Shown: positions 56,969 through 64,000 of the stretch, one piece after another
Numbering within the stretch: the stretch's first letter is position 1
Layout: every line of letters begins with the position of its first letter
Source of the DNA: Olsenella sp. oral taxon 807
Lineage (GTDB): Bacteria; Actinomycetota; Coriobacteriia; Coriobacteriales; Atopobiaceae
Assembly: GCF_001189515.2 (NCBI RefSeq)
Contig: NZ_CP012069.2
Location: 372,001-436,000, forward strand
Direction of reading: 5' to 3'
DNA length: 64,000 bases
Position numbers and translations under genes: made by a program
Notes under the pieces: model-generated
Told to the model about the DNA's origin: nothing
What the model saw: only the letters and a program-made list of their open reading frames with translations
Database searches by the model: none

Positions 56969-58525
56969 CTAGCTTGCGCTCTTGTCCTCGTGGTAGTCCG
57001 TCTCGGTGTTGACGTTCCATACGTTGCTGCGATCTGTCGTGCCACCAAGCAGGTCATCCACCGCATAGAACGCGGTCATCATCGAGTGGTCCATGTTGTT
57101 GTAGCGGTGCTGGCCGTTACGCCCCAGGCAGAAGAGGTTGGGGTGCGTGTCCAGCCAGGCAATGAGCTCGTCGATCTGCCCGTAGCTGTCAAAGTAGGCG
57201 GGGTAGGCCTTCTTTACGTGCTCGACGTGGCTGTCCAAGGGCTTGGACTGGGGAGAGAGCACGCCCATGCGCACGAGCTCGGCAGACGCGAAGCGCACGC
57301 GATCCTCGTCGCGCATGTTCCAAAAGTCGTCACCCTCGTCGCAGAAGTACTCAAGCCCGATCCAGATAGTCTCCGTGGGCCGTCTGACCATGTAGGGCGA
57401 CCAGTTGTTGAAGATCTGGATGCGCCCGAGCTTCACGCTGGCATCCTGGACGTAAATCCAGTTGTCGGGCACAATGTTGCCGAGGGTGCGAATGTCCGTC
57501 TCGTTCTTGAGCTCGAGCCTGTCCACGAGAAGTCCCACGGTCACGAAGTCGCGGTAGGGGAGGCCTGCGGCAATCGCATGAACGTCTGTGGGGATGGTGT
57601 CGAAGGCGTCCGCGAGGTCTTTGAGGGGCATCGTGCTCATAACGGCGTCGGCCTTGTAGGTGCTACCGTCTTGGCAACTCACGGCCGTGATTCTGCCCTC
57701 ATCGTCGGTGGAGAGGCCCGTCACACGAGCGCCCATGATGATGGTGCCGCCCATGGCGCGAACCTTGCGGGCGGCCTCCTCCCAGAGCTGCCCGGGACCG
57801 TACTTGGGGTAGGAGAAGCGCTCGATAAGCGAGGTCTCGCCCCCCTGCTCCTGCTTTTTTCCGGTCGCCTTGGCGATGGCGTCCTTGAGGACGGCGGCTA
57901 TCGAGAGGCCCTTCACGCGCTGTGAGCCCCAGTCGGCGCTGATGTCACGTGGGTGGCGGCCCCAGAGCTTCTCGGTGTAGCCCTCGAAGAACATCGAATA
58001 GAGCGCGCGACCAAAGCGGTTTATGTAGAAGTTCTCTAAATTGTCCTCGGGAAGTCTTCTGACTCGCGCCCCAAGGTAGTTGAAGCCGACGTGCAATGTG
58101 GTCACAGGTCCCATGTTCCTGAGCGTCCGGGCGCTCAGGCTCACGGGATAGTCAAAGAACTTGTGGTCGTAGTAGATGCGAGACACGCGATGGCGAGAGA
58201 GCATCACACGATCGACCTTCTCGGGATCTGGCCCCCCATCGGCAAGCGGGCACACACGACCGAGGACCCTGTCGTCGAAGGCGAGGGAACCCTGCATGGG
58301 CATGAGCTTGGCCCACCAGGCATTGACGCGCTCCTCCTTGGAAAAGAAGCGGTGCCCGCCAATGTCCATGCGGTTGCCGTCGTGCTCGACGGTGCGCGAT
58401 ATGCCACCGATTGCCTGGGTCTCCTCAAGGACGGTAACCTCAAACTCTTCGGGCGCGCGGCTCAGAAGCTCATGCGCTGCGGTGATGCCCGCAGGACCGG
58501 CCCCGATGACGATGACTCTCTTCAA
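56969..58525 (-). CDS. FAD-dependent NAD(P)-binding oxidoreductase (amine oxidase/UDP-galactopyranose-mutase-like)
   Basis: A 518-residue flavoprotein with the N-terminal dinucleotide fold [17 protein letters not shown] and the acidic end of the second strand ([12 protein letters not shown]). [16 protein letters not shown] and the late segment [20 protein letters not shown] are typical of a family annotated as NAD(P)/FAD-dependent oxidoreductases near glycan genes. It starts at TTG 58525 with GGAG 7 bases upstream. It diverges from two membrane glycosyltransferase-like genes, so a role in making or modifying a surface glycan is likely but not shown. Confidence 0.85.
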   Translation of the reverse strand: MKRVIVIGAGPAGITAAHELLSRAPEEFEVTVLEETQAIGGISRTVEHDGNRMDIGGHRFFSKEERVNAWWAKLMPMQGSLAFDDRVLGRVCPLADGGPDPEKVDRVMLSRHRVSRIYYDHKFFDYPVSLSARTLRNMGPVTTLHVGFNYLGARVRRLPEDNLENFYINRFGRALYSMFFEGYTEKLWGRHPRDISADWGSQRVKGLSIAAVLKDAIAKATGKKQEQGGETSLIERFSYPKYGPGQLWEEAARKVRAMGGTIIMGARVTGLSTDDEGRITAVSCQDGSTYKADAVMSTMPLKDLADAFDTIPTDVHAIAAGLPYRDFVTVGLLVDRLELKNETDIRTLGNIVPDNWIYVQDASVKLGRIQIFNNWSPYMVRRPTETIWIGLEYFCDEGDDFWNMRDEDRVRFASAELVRMGVLSPQSKPLDSHVEHVKKAYPAYFDSYGQIDELIAWLDTHPNLFCLGRNGQHRYNNMDHSMMTAFYAVDDLLGGTTDRSNVWNVNTETDYHEDKSAS

Positions 58526-58686
58526 GAGTGCTCCAACTGACGGTACTTGTAATGGCTATCACTTAAGGTTACTATGCCTTAGGATAGGAGAAGTTCAAGA
58601 CAGGGGTTTTTTGCAAAAAGCTCGAATCCGCCATAGACGTTGTTGCCGGGAGCGCCTGGCCTGTCACTCCCTTTGTGGGAGGACTC

Positions 58687-60213
58687 ATGACGGCTAAGGC
58701 CAGGCACGCGCGACCAACATGGCCTGCGGGCGGGTCCGGCCTGCTCGCGTGGGCGCAGGTCGGCATCGTCGTGCTTGCGCTTGGGGGGCTTTTGTGCCTG
58801 AGCTGGGCGCGTGGGGTGGCCGATCTTGTGCCTGCGAGCGTCTGCTCGCTCGCGCTCGTCGTCGCGATCTGCGTCCCGGATCGTCTCTGGGCAGCTGCGG
58901 GCAGGTACTCGAGGATCTGCGCCATCGCATTTTGTGTCACCGTGCTCTTGCGCCTGTACTTCGTCGTGGCCACTCCCTATACCTATATGCAGCACGATAC
59001 CTGGACCTTCGACGCGACGGCCGGGCACGTGGCCTACATCTTCCGGCTCGCCGACAACGGCCTGCGCCTGCTCGACGTGGACCCCACCTCGCTCTGGTCC
59101 TTCTACAACCCGCCGCTCTCCTACTACCTCGGGGCCGCCTGGGTCTGCGCGGGGCGCGCCTTCGGCCTCGCGGACGCGCAGGCGGCGGAGAGCCTGCAGT
59201 GGCTCTCGCTGGCCTACTCGGTCGGTGCGACCTATGTCGGCTACCTCGTGCTGAGGCAGGCCCGCCTCGAGGGTCGCGCCCTGGCGCTGGGCTTCTGCGC
59301 CTGGGCGCTCGTGCCCTTCTTCGTGCCGCTCTCCGGCAACGTGTCCTACGACGGCCTCCTCACGCTGCTCTCGCTCGCGACCCTCCTCCTGCTCATGCGC
59401 TGGTACGAGGACCCGACTCTCGCGCGGGCGCTTCGTGCCGGCGTCTGCCTCGGCCTCGCGCTCATGACCAAGACGACGGCCGCCCTGCTGCTTCTGCCCG
59501 CCCTGGTCACCTTTATCCTTCGCCTTGTACACCGTGAGGGCAGGCCTTCTGCGGCACGCCTCGTGCTGCAAATCGCAGCCGTGCTTGTCCCCGCCGCAGT
59601 GCTCGGGGGCTGGTGGCACGTCTACGCCTACCTGCGCTTTGGCATGCCCTTCGGCTACTTCCAGAAGGTGGACCCGACAGACCCCATGAACTGCTCGGCC
59701 TATAGCTTGGCCCAGAGGCTGCTGCCCTCATGGGAGGGCGACTTCGCCCCCTTCTACTACGTGGACGTCGCCGGTGACTACAGCATTCCCGTGATCCTGC
59801 TCAAGACGGCCACCTTTGACCTCGTGGGGAAGGTCGTCCCAAAAGGTCCGCTCTTTGCCATCGGTATTGTGCTCGACGCGTTAGGCGCCGCGCTTGTGCT
59901 CGGCGCGGTCTGCGGTCTTGTGTTTTGCTTGTCTGACCTGAGAAGTCACAGTCATGAGCAGGCTCTGCCCATTGCCCTCATGGCCTCGGTGCTGGTCGCT
60001 TACGCGATCGGTATACTGCAGCTTTCGTTCAGTCAACCCTTCTCGTGCTCGTCCAACTTCCGCTACATCGTGCCTGTGGCACTTGCCGGCGCCTTCTTCC
60101 TCTCGCGCCTTGGCCACCGTAGGCTGGCAGGGCGCGCCTGCTGGGTCTGTCTTGCCGCCTACGCGGTGGCGCAGGTGGCCTTTTGGGCGGGTATGGGCTT
60201 GACCTTCGGCTAG
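58687..60213 (+). CDS. Multi-pass GT-C type membrane glycosyltransferase-like protein (copy 1)
   Basis: A 508-residue membrane protein with about eleven helices, of the GT39/ArnT-like (PMT-2 superfamily) kind that moves sugars from polyprenyl-phosphate donors outside the membrane. An Asp-containing first loop (MQHDTWTFDATAGH) and the segment SLWSFYNPPLSYYLGAAWV fit this. ATG 58687 follows GGGAGGA. Its central part is almost the same as that of the next gene at the DNA level, while both ends differ. The acceptor and sugar are unknown. Confidence 0.8.
   Translation: MTAKARHARPTWPAGGSGLLAWAQVGIVVLALGGLLCLSWARGVADLVPASVCSLALVVAICVPDRLWAAAGRYSRICAIAFCVTVLLRLYFVVATPYTYMQHDTWTFDATAGHVAYIFRLADNGLRLLDVDPTSLWSFYNPPLSYYLGAAWVCAGRAFGLADAQAAESLQWLSLAYSVGATYVGYLVLRQARLEGRALALGFCAWALVPFFVPLSGNVSYDGLLTLLSLATLLLLMRWYEDPTLARALRAGVCLGLALMTKTTAALLLLPALVTFILRLVHREGRPSAARLVLQIAAVLVPAAVLGGWWHVYAYLRFGMPFGYFQKVDPTDPMNCSAYSLAQRLLPSWEGDFAPFYYVDVAGDYSIPVILLKTATFDLVGKVVPKGPLFAIGIVLDALGAALVLGAVCGLVFCLSDLRSHSHEQALPIALMASVLVAYAIGILQLSFSQPFSCSSNFRYIVPVALAGAFFLSRLGHRRLAGRACWVCLAAYAVAQVAFWAGMGLTFG
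59011..59502. repeat. 492-bp segment nearly identical to 60606-61097
   Basis: The segment recurs 1595 bases later with seven differences over 492 bases by direct comparison. It lies within the two tandem glycosyltransferase-like genes and covers about residues 109-272 of the first. Flanking sequence diverges sharply, which suggests gene conversion rather than simple recent duplication. Confidence 0.9.
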
Positions 60214-60272
60214 CATGGGTGCATGATTTCTTCGCAATGGCGTATCGTAACTGATCAACGAGGTGACTTCTG

Positions 60273-61811
60273 ATGGGTGGTTTCTTGCGGCCTGAGCTTG
60301 TATGGCGAGAGGCACATGGCGTTGGCCTCGCGTGCGCGGCAGGCCTGCTTGCGCTGACCCTGCCGCTTGTTTCCTTGGCCGCGTACGAGGGTATGGGCAC
60401 CACGCAGCTGGTTGTCACGGTCGTCGGAGTTCTTTTCCTGTTGTACCTGCTCGTGATGCTCATCCTGTACGCTCGCAGGCTCTGGGCGGGGACGGGCGGG
60501 TACTCCGTGGTCTGCGCGGTTGTCTTTGTGATCACGGTGCTCTTGCGCATCTACTATGTCATCATGACCAAGTACACGTTTCTGCAGCACGACAGCTGGG
60601 GCCTCGACGCGACGGCCGGGCACGTGGTATACATCTTCCGGCTCGCCGACAACGGTCTGCGCCTGCTCGACGTGGACCCCACCTCGCTCTGGTCCTTCTA
60701 CAACCCGCCGCTCTCCTACTACCTCGGGGCCGCCTGGGTCTGCGCGGGGCGCGCCTTCGGTCTCGCGGACGCGCAGGCGGCGGAGAGCCTGCAGTGGCTC
60801 TCGCTGGCCTACTCGGTCGGTGCGACCTATGTCGGCTACCTCGTGCTGAGGCAGGCCCGCCTCGAGGGCCGCGCCCTGGCGCTGGGCTTCTGCGCCTGGG
60901 CGCTCGTGCCCTTCTTCGTGCCGCTCTCCGGCAACGTGTCCTACGACGGCCTCCTCACGCTGCTCTCGCTCATGACCCTCCTCCTGCTCATGCGCTGGTA
61001 CGAGGACCCGACTCTCGCGCGGGCGCTTCGTGCCGGCGTCTGCCTCGGCCTCGCGCTCATGACCAAGACGACGGCCGCCCTGCTGCTTCTGCCCGCCTTG
61101 ACTTCCCTGATCCTGCGACTCGTGAGTGCGCGCGGTTCGTATCGCATCGACATCCATGGCGCCATCGACCAGGTCGTGGCCGCGCTTGTCCCCGCTGCGG
61201 TGCTCGGGGGCTGGTGGCACGTCTACGCCTACCTGCGCTTTGGCATGCCCTTTGGCTACCTCCAGAAGGTGGACCCTGCAAGTCCCATGAACCGCTCGGC
61301 CTATAGCTTGACCCAAAGGCTGCTACCTTGGTGGAGTGGGGGCTTTGACCCCTTCCTGCACCTGATGAGTGAGTACAGCATTCCCCTTATTGCGCTCAAG
61401 GGCGCGACGTTCGATGAGTTCGCGCCGGATGAGCCCCACCTTGTTTGCGTGGGCATGGTGCTTCTGCTCATAGGCGCGCTCCTTACCATCGCCGTGTTCG
61501 TGGGCATCTTGCGCGCCACGATCAACCTACGATCGAAAACGTTTGGCGTCAAGGCGGGCACAATCTTCATGGGCGTCGTGTTTTTTAGCTACGTGCTGGG
61601 ACTTGTCTACTTATCGCTGAGCGAGCCTTTCTCGTGCTCGTCTAACTTTCGCTACATTGTGCCTGTGGCGCTTCCTGCAGCCTACTTCGTGGCGCAGCTC
61701 GACAGGAAGGACGGCGGGAGAAAGGCAGTTTGGTCACTGCTTGGGACCTCACTGGTGCTGCAGGTGGTCTTCTGGGTGAGTGCGGGTGCGTACGGCCTGC
61801 TTGGGGTGTAG
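60273..61811 (+). CDS. Multi-pass GT-C type membrane glycosyltransferase-like protein (copy 2)
   Basis: A 512-residue paralogue of the gene before it, 59 bases downstream, with GAGGTG before ATG 60273. The first loop reads LQHDSWGLDATAGH. The N-terminal 110 residues and the last 240 differ from copy 1, while the middle is nearly the same. The two probably act on related glycan steps with different donors or acceptors. A 9-bp hairpin (62020-62042) lies 208 bases downstream. Confidence 0.8.
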   Translation: MGGFLRPELVWREAHGVGLACAAGLLALTLPLVSLAAYEGMGTTQLVVTVVGVLFLLYLLVMLILYARRLWAGTGGYSVVCAVVFVITVLLRIYYVIMTKYTFLQHDSWGLDATAGHVVYIFRLADNGLRLLDVDPTSLWSFYNPPLSYYLGAAWVCAGRAFGLADAQAAESLQWLSLAYSVGATYVGYLVLRQARLEGRALALGFCAWALVPFFVPLSGNVSYDGLLTLLSLMTLLLLMRWYEDPTLARALRAGVCLGLALMTKTTAALLLLPALTSLILRLVSARGSYRIDIHGAIDQVVAALVPAAVLGGWWHVYAYLRFGMPFGYLQKVDPASPMNRSAYSLTQRLLPWWSGGFDPFLHLMSEYSIPLIALKGATFDEFAPDEPHLVCVGMVLLLIGALLTIAVFVGILRATINLRSKTFGVKAGTIFMGVVFFSYVLGLVYLSLSEPFSCSSNFRYIVPVALPAAYFVAQLDRKDGGRKAVWSLLGTSLVLQVVFWVSAGAYGLLGV

Positions 61812-62038
61812 CTTTGAGCTTTTGTCCTCACCCTGCGCCGCGCCCGCAGCGTCCCTGCGGCTCCCTGCGCCGTAGACAGGATAGCTGACAGCATTCATCA
61901 GCTTCCTCAAGGCCCCCCTGCGCCGTACCCTTGGCCTCCCGCGCCGCACCCGCAGACCTCAGATCAAGGGCGCGTCTATCAAGTCGTGGTCGCTTTGCGT
62001 ATTTCTGGACAGGAGGCAGGCAAGGGCAGACTTTGCCC

Positions 62039-62067
62039 TTGCGTGGCCGCTCTCGCATGTCTAAGAT
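62039..62067 (+). promoter_or_regulatory. Candidate promoter of infC-rpmI-rplT
   Basis: TTGCGT (62039-62044) and TAAGAT (62062-62067) are separated by 17 bases. The -35 overlaps the downstream arm of a 9-bp hairpin (GCAAGGGCA and TGCCCTTGC, 62020-62042). Transcription from here would give a leader of about 205 bases. Confidence 0.5.
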
Positions 62068-62176
62068 AAGAACGCATTTGGAAAGCGGGGTCGGTGTTGG
62101 GCCCCCACCTACATGGCGCCGCACGGTAGCCGTCTGGTCAGACAATAGAGTTCCCTTCTGCCTCGGTGGATCTTGT

Positions 62177-62209
62177 CTCCTAGACGCTATCTGCGTCGGG
62201 AGCTTTTTT
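62177..62209 (+). terminator. Attenuator-like terminator in the infC leader
   Basis: CTCC-TA-GACGC pairs with GCGTC-G-GGAG around TATCT, followed by CTTTTTT. It lies between the promoter and infC, so it should stop transcription early unless an alternative fold prevents it. This matches the L20- or IF3-controlled leaders before this operon in other Gram-positive bacteria. Confidence 0.65.
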
Positions 62210-62280
62210 ATGCAAGGGATCCGGCGCGCGTCAGCACGCAAATGCGACGGGAACGTCGCGAGGAAGGGAAGGTGTAGAAG

Positions 62281-62850
62281 ATAGCCAAGAACGATGGACC
62301 TCGCATCAACCGCGAGATTACTGCACGCACGTGCCGCCTCATTGGTGTCGATGGCTCTCAGCTGGGTCTCTTTGGCCTAAGCGACGCATTGCGTGTCGCG
62401 AGTGATCAGGGCCTCGACCTCGTGGAGATCGCCCCCAACGCGGATCCACCCGTCTGCAAGGTGATGGATTACCGCAAGTACAGGTACGAGCAGGACCGTA
62501 AGGCCAAGGCCGCCCGCAAGAAGCAGATCAGGGTCGAAGTCAAGGAGATGAAGTTTCGTCCCAAGATCGATGTGGGTGACTACACCACGAAGAAGAACCA
62601 TGTCATGCGCTTCCTCAAGAGGGGCGCGCGGGTCAAGATCACCATCATGTTTCGCGGTCGCGAGATGGCCCATCCCGAGCAGGGCAGGATGGTGCTCGAT
62701 AGGTTGGCCGAGGACCTCGCGCCCTATGCGACGGTCGAGCAGCAGCCTAAGATGGAGGGTCGCAATATGCACATGCTCGTCGCCCCCATCAAGGGAGCCT
62801 TTAGCGAGAAGGGGCCCAAGGGCGACACCGAGAGCGAGAAGGAGAGCTAA
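62281..62850 (+). CDS. infC: Translation initiation factor IF-3, probable ATA start
   Basis: IF-3 keeps the 30S subunit free and checks the start codon. The frame has a TAG at 62275-62277, and conserved IF-3 sequence ([13 protein letters not shown], then [12 protein letters not shown]) begins directly after it. The only start-like codon with a ribosome-binding site (GGAAGGTG, 6 bases upstream) is ATA at 62281, giving 189 residues. The first conventional start (TTG 62389) would delete the N-terminal domain. Known infC genes use ATT, ATC or ATA, read poorly because IF-3 itself rejects them, so the gene limits its own translation. The C-terminal domain ([20 protein letters not shown]) is normal. 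Confidence 0.9.
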   Translation: MAKNDGPRINREITARTCRLIGVDGSQLGLFGLSDALRVASDQGLDLVEIAPNADPPVCKVMDYRKYRYEQDRKAKAARKKQIRVEVKEMKFRPKIDVGDYTTKKNHVMRFLKRGARVKITIMFRGREMAHPEQGRMVLDRLAEDLAPYATVEQQPKMEGRNMHMLVAPIKGAFSEKGPKGDTESEKES

Positions 62851-62852
62851 GC

Positions 62853-63053
62853 ATGCCCAAGATGAAGACGCACAAAGGTTCGGCAAAGCGCTTCCGTCGG
62901 ACCGGCACAGGCAAGATCATGCGCGCGAAGGCGTTCAAGAGCCACATCCTTACCAAGAAATCCCAGAAGCGCATTCGGGACTTTCGTAAGGAAGCCGAGC
63001 TCACCCCAGGAGACGCCAAGGTTGTCTCGCAGCGTATAGGAAGCAAGCACTAG
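62853..63053 (+). CDS. rpmI: 50S ribosomal protein L35
   Basis: A 66-residue basic protein, [20 protein letters not shown] with the family core [20 protein letters not shown]. It starts 3 bases after infC and lies between infC and rplT, the usual order. The ribosome-binding site GAGAAGGAG is inside the end of infC. Confidence 0.97.
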   Translation: MPKMKTHKGSAKRFRRTGTGKIMRAKAFKSHILTKKSQKRIRDFRKEAELTPGDAKVVSQRIGSKH

Positions 63054-63109
63054 AGCACGAGCTGCGCATGCGCACGCTCTTTTGAGAAACACCAAGGAGT
63101 TGATGAGAT

Positions 63110-63475
63110 ATGGCACGTGTCAAGCGCGCAGTTGCCGGTCGCAAGAAGCGCCAGACCCTAGTCGAGCGCTCCAAGGGGTATTATGGCGCCCGCTCCCGCA
63201 CCTTCCGTGGCATGAAGGAGCAGGTCCAGCACTCTGGGCAGTATGCCTACCGTGACCGTCGCAACAAGAAGCGCGACATCCGCGCCCTGTGGATCCAGCG
63301 TATCAACGCTGCCGCCCGCATGAACGAGCTCTCGTACAGCAGGTTCATGCATGGCCTGAAGCTTGCGGGCGTCGAGCTCGACCGCAAGGTCCTCGCCCAG
63401 ATCGCCTATGAGGACGACGCCGCGTTCGCCGATCTCGCTACGGTGGCCAAGAAGGCCCTCGACGAGGCCGAGTAA
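63110..63475 (+). CDS. rplT: 50S ribosomal protein L20
   Basis: A 121-residue early 23S rRNA-binding protein, [20 protein letters not shown] with [20 protein letters not shown] and the standard C-terminal domain [21 protein letters not shown]20 represses this operon in other bacteria by binding the leader or the rpmI region. A terminator follows. Confidence 0.97.
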   Translation: MARVKRAVAGRKKRQTLVERSKGYYGARSRTFRGMKEQVQHSGQYAYRDRRNKKRDIRALWIQRINAAARMNELSYSRFMHGLKLAGVELDRKVLAQIAYEDDAAFADLATVAKKALDEAE

Positions 63476-63522
63476 GCAGCTCGCCCTGCGATTATGTGGG
63501 CGCCCTAGGCGTCCGTGGTGAA

Positions 63523-63557
63523 GCCCCCGTGACACGAGTGTGTCACGGGGGCTTTTT
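63523..63557 (+). terminator. Rho-independent terminator after rplT
   Basis: GCCCCCGTGACAC and GTGTCACGGGGGC form a 13-bp stem with a 4-base loop, followed by TTTTT. Confidence 0.95.
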
Positions 63558-63664
63558 GTATGGCGGGACATGGGGCTACCCTCGCGTCGGACGACGCGTG
63601 CATCATGACTTTATTTCAAAGCTGTTAATAAGTTTTTTGTAGATCCAAATAAGAATTCAGTAAG

Positions 63665-63670
63665 TATAAT
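63665..63670 (+). promoter_or_regulatory. Perfect TATAAT -10 box before the VWA protein
   Basis: TATAAT lies 54 bases before the start, in an AT-rich stretch (63600-63690) that contrasts with the GC-rich surroundings. The -35 (GATCCA at 17-base spacing) is weak. Confidence 0.45.
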
Positions 63671-63723
63671 TATAGCTAGGTGGTTTTCCAGTCGGCGGAT
63701 AGAGTTGGGAAAGGACGGTTCAT

Positions 63724-64000
63724 ATGAGACGCAAACGTGTCATTCGCAAGGCCTTCGCTACGTTGTCGGTGTTCCTCGCGCTTCTCTTGGCGTGTGGCAT
63801 CGCTTTTCCCTCTCAAGCTCGTGCTGAGGAGGCAGAGATTGAGACTCGGCCAACTGTACACAACGCCGTCGTGCTCGTCCTAGATGACTCTGGGAGTATG
63901 TGGGGAAAACCGATTGATAAGCTTAGGGAAGCAGCGAAGAAGTTCAGCGAGAAAATACTCGAGGCAGACACGGGTGCAAAGATAGCGATAGTCTCCTTCT
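63724..64000 (+). CDS. Secreted VWA-domain protein (3' end outside window)
   Basis: Ninety-two codons are visible. A signal peptide (basic MRRKRVIRKAF, a hydrophobic stretch LSVFLALLLACGIAF, likely cleavage after ARA) is followed by a von Willebrand A domain whose metal-binding motif is DDSGSM at residue 55 or so. AAAGGA precedes ATG 63724. Such proteins are often pilus tips or adhesins, but the rest of the chain is needed to say. Codon use is more AT-rich than in the ribosomal genes next door. Confidence 0.85.
   Translation, partial: MRRKRVIRKAFATLSVFLALLLACGIAFPSQARAEEAEIETRPTVHNAVVLVLDDSGSMWGKPIDKLREAAKKFSEKILEADTGAKIAIVSF

Overview
The window reads as a chromosomal segment of a high-GC actinobacterium, most likely a member of the Coriobacteriia (Olsenella/Atopobiaceae-like). 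This is an inference from GC-rich codon use, dense operons with ATGA- and TAGTG-type overlaps, a secD-secF-recJ-relA run, and the protein types seen. No rRNA gene is present to confirm it.

Region 1 (1-19.6 kb) is a branched-chain amino acid locus. After the tail of a glycine-rich surface protein come a candidate leucine-rich leader peptide, leuA, ilvB, ilvN, ilvC, a second acetolactate synthase gene, ilvA, ilvD, a DUF815-type ATPase, leuC, and then leuD and leuB. The leuC-leuD junction is split by about 4.3 kb holding intergenic repeats, a Sel1-repeat protein, an Rpn/PD-(D/E)XK transposase-like gene and a decayed IS630 transposase. Together the enzymes cover threonine to 2-ketobutyrate, acetolactate/acetohydroxybutyrate synthesis, the shared isomeroreductase and dehydratase steps, and the leucine branch. 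No branched-chain aminotransferase gene is in the window.

Region 2 (19.6-34.8 kb) is more accessory: a DUF4013-like membrane protein, a DUF969/DUF979 5-oxoproline transporter with pyroglutamyl peptidase, a large array of short inverted and direct repeats, a DJ-1/PfpI gene with a Y-family polymerase and YolD-like partner behind a LexA-like box, an ABC-FtsX exporter with a giant coiled-coil permease, and a DUF4143 ATPase.

Region 3 (34.8-47 kb) holds housekeeping and metabolic genes: an alpha/beta hydrolase, a MetRS-family gene with a non-canonical KMSKS loop, glgB, a DUF3267 membrane protein, a YbhB-type protein, the queuosine genes queH, queA and tgt, HPr, and a tail-anchored coiled-coil protein.

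Region 4 (47-64 kb) has secD-secF, a RecJ-RecQ-like fusion, a bifunctional Rel, a metallo-beta-lactamase protein with a His/Cys-rich head, tRNA-Leu(CAA), an FAD oxidoreductase, two tandem membrane glycosyltransferase-like genes sharing an almost identical 492-bp core, and infC-rpmI-rplT behind an attenuator. infC appears to begin at an ATA codon. The window ends in a secreted VWA-domain protein.

The most striking unexplained signal is a set of at least four separate families of short intergenic repeats. One of them occurs as inverted copies about 20 kb apart and as an array of about 21 units at 24 kb.
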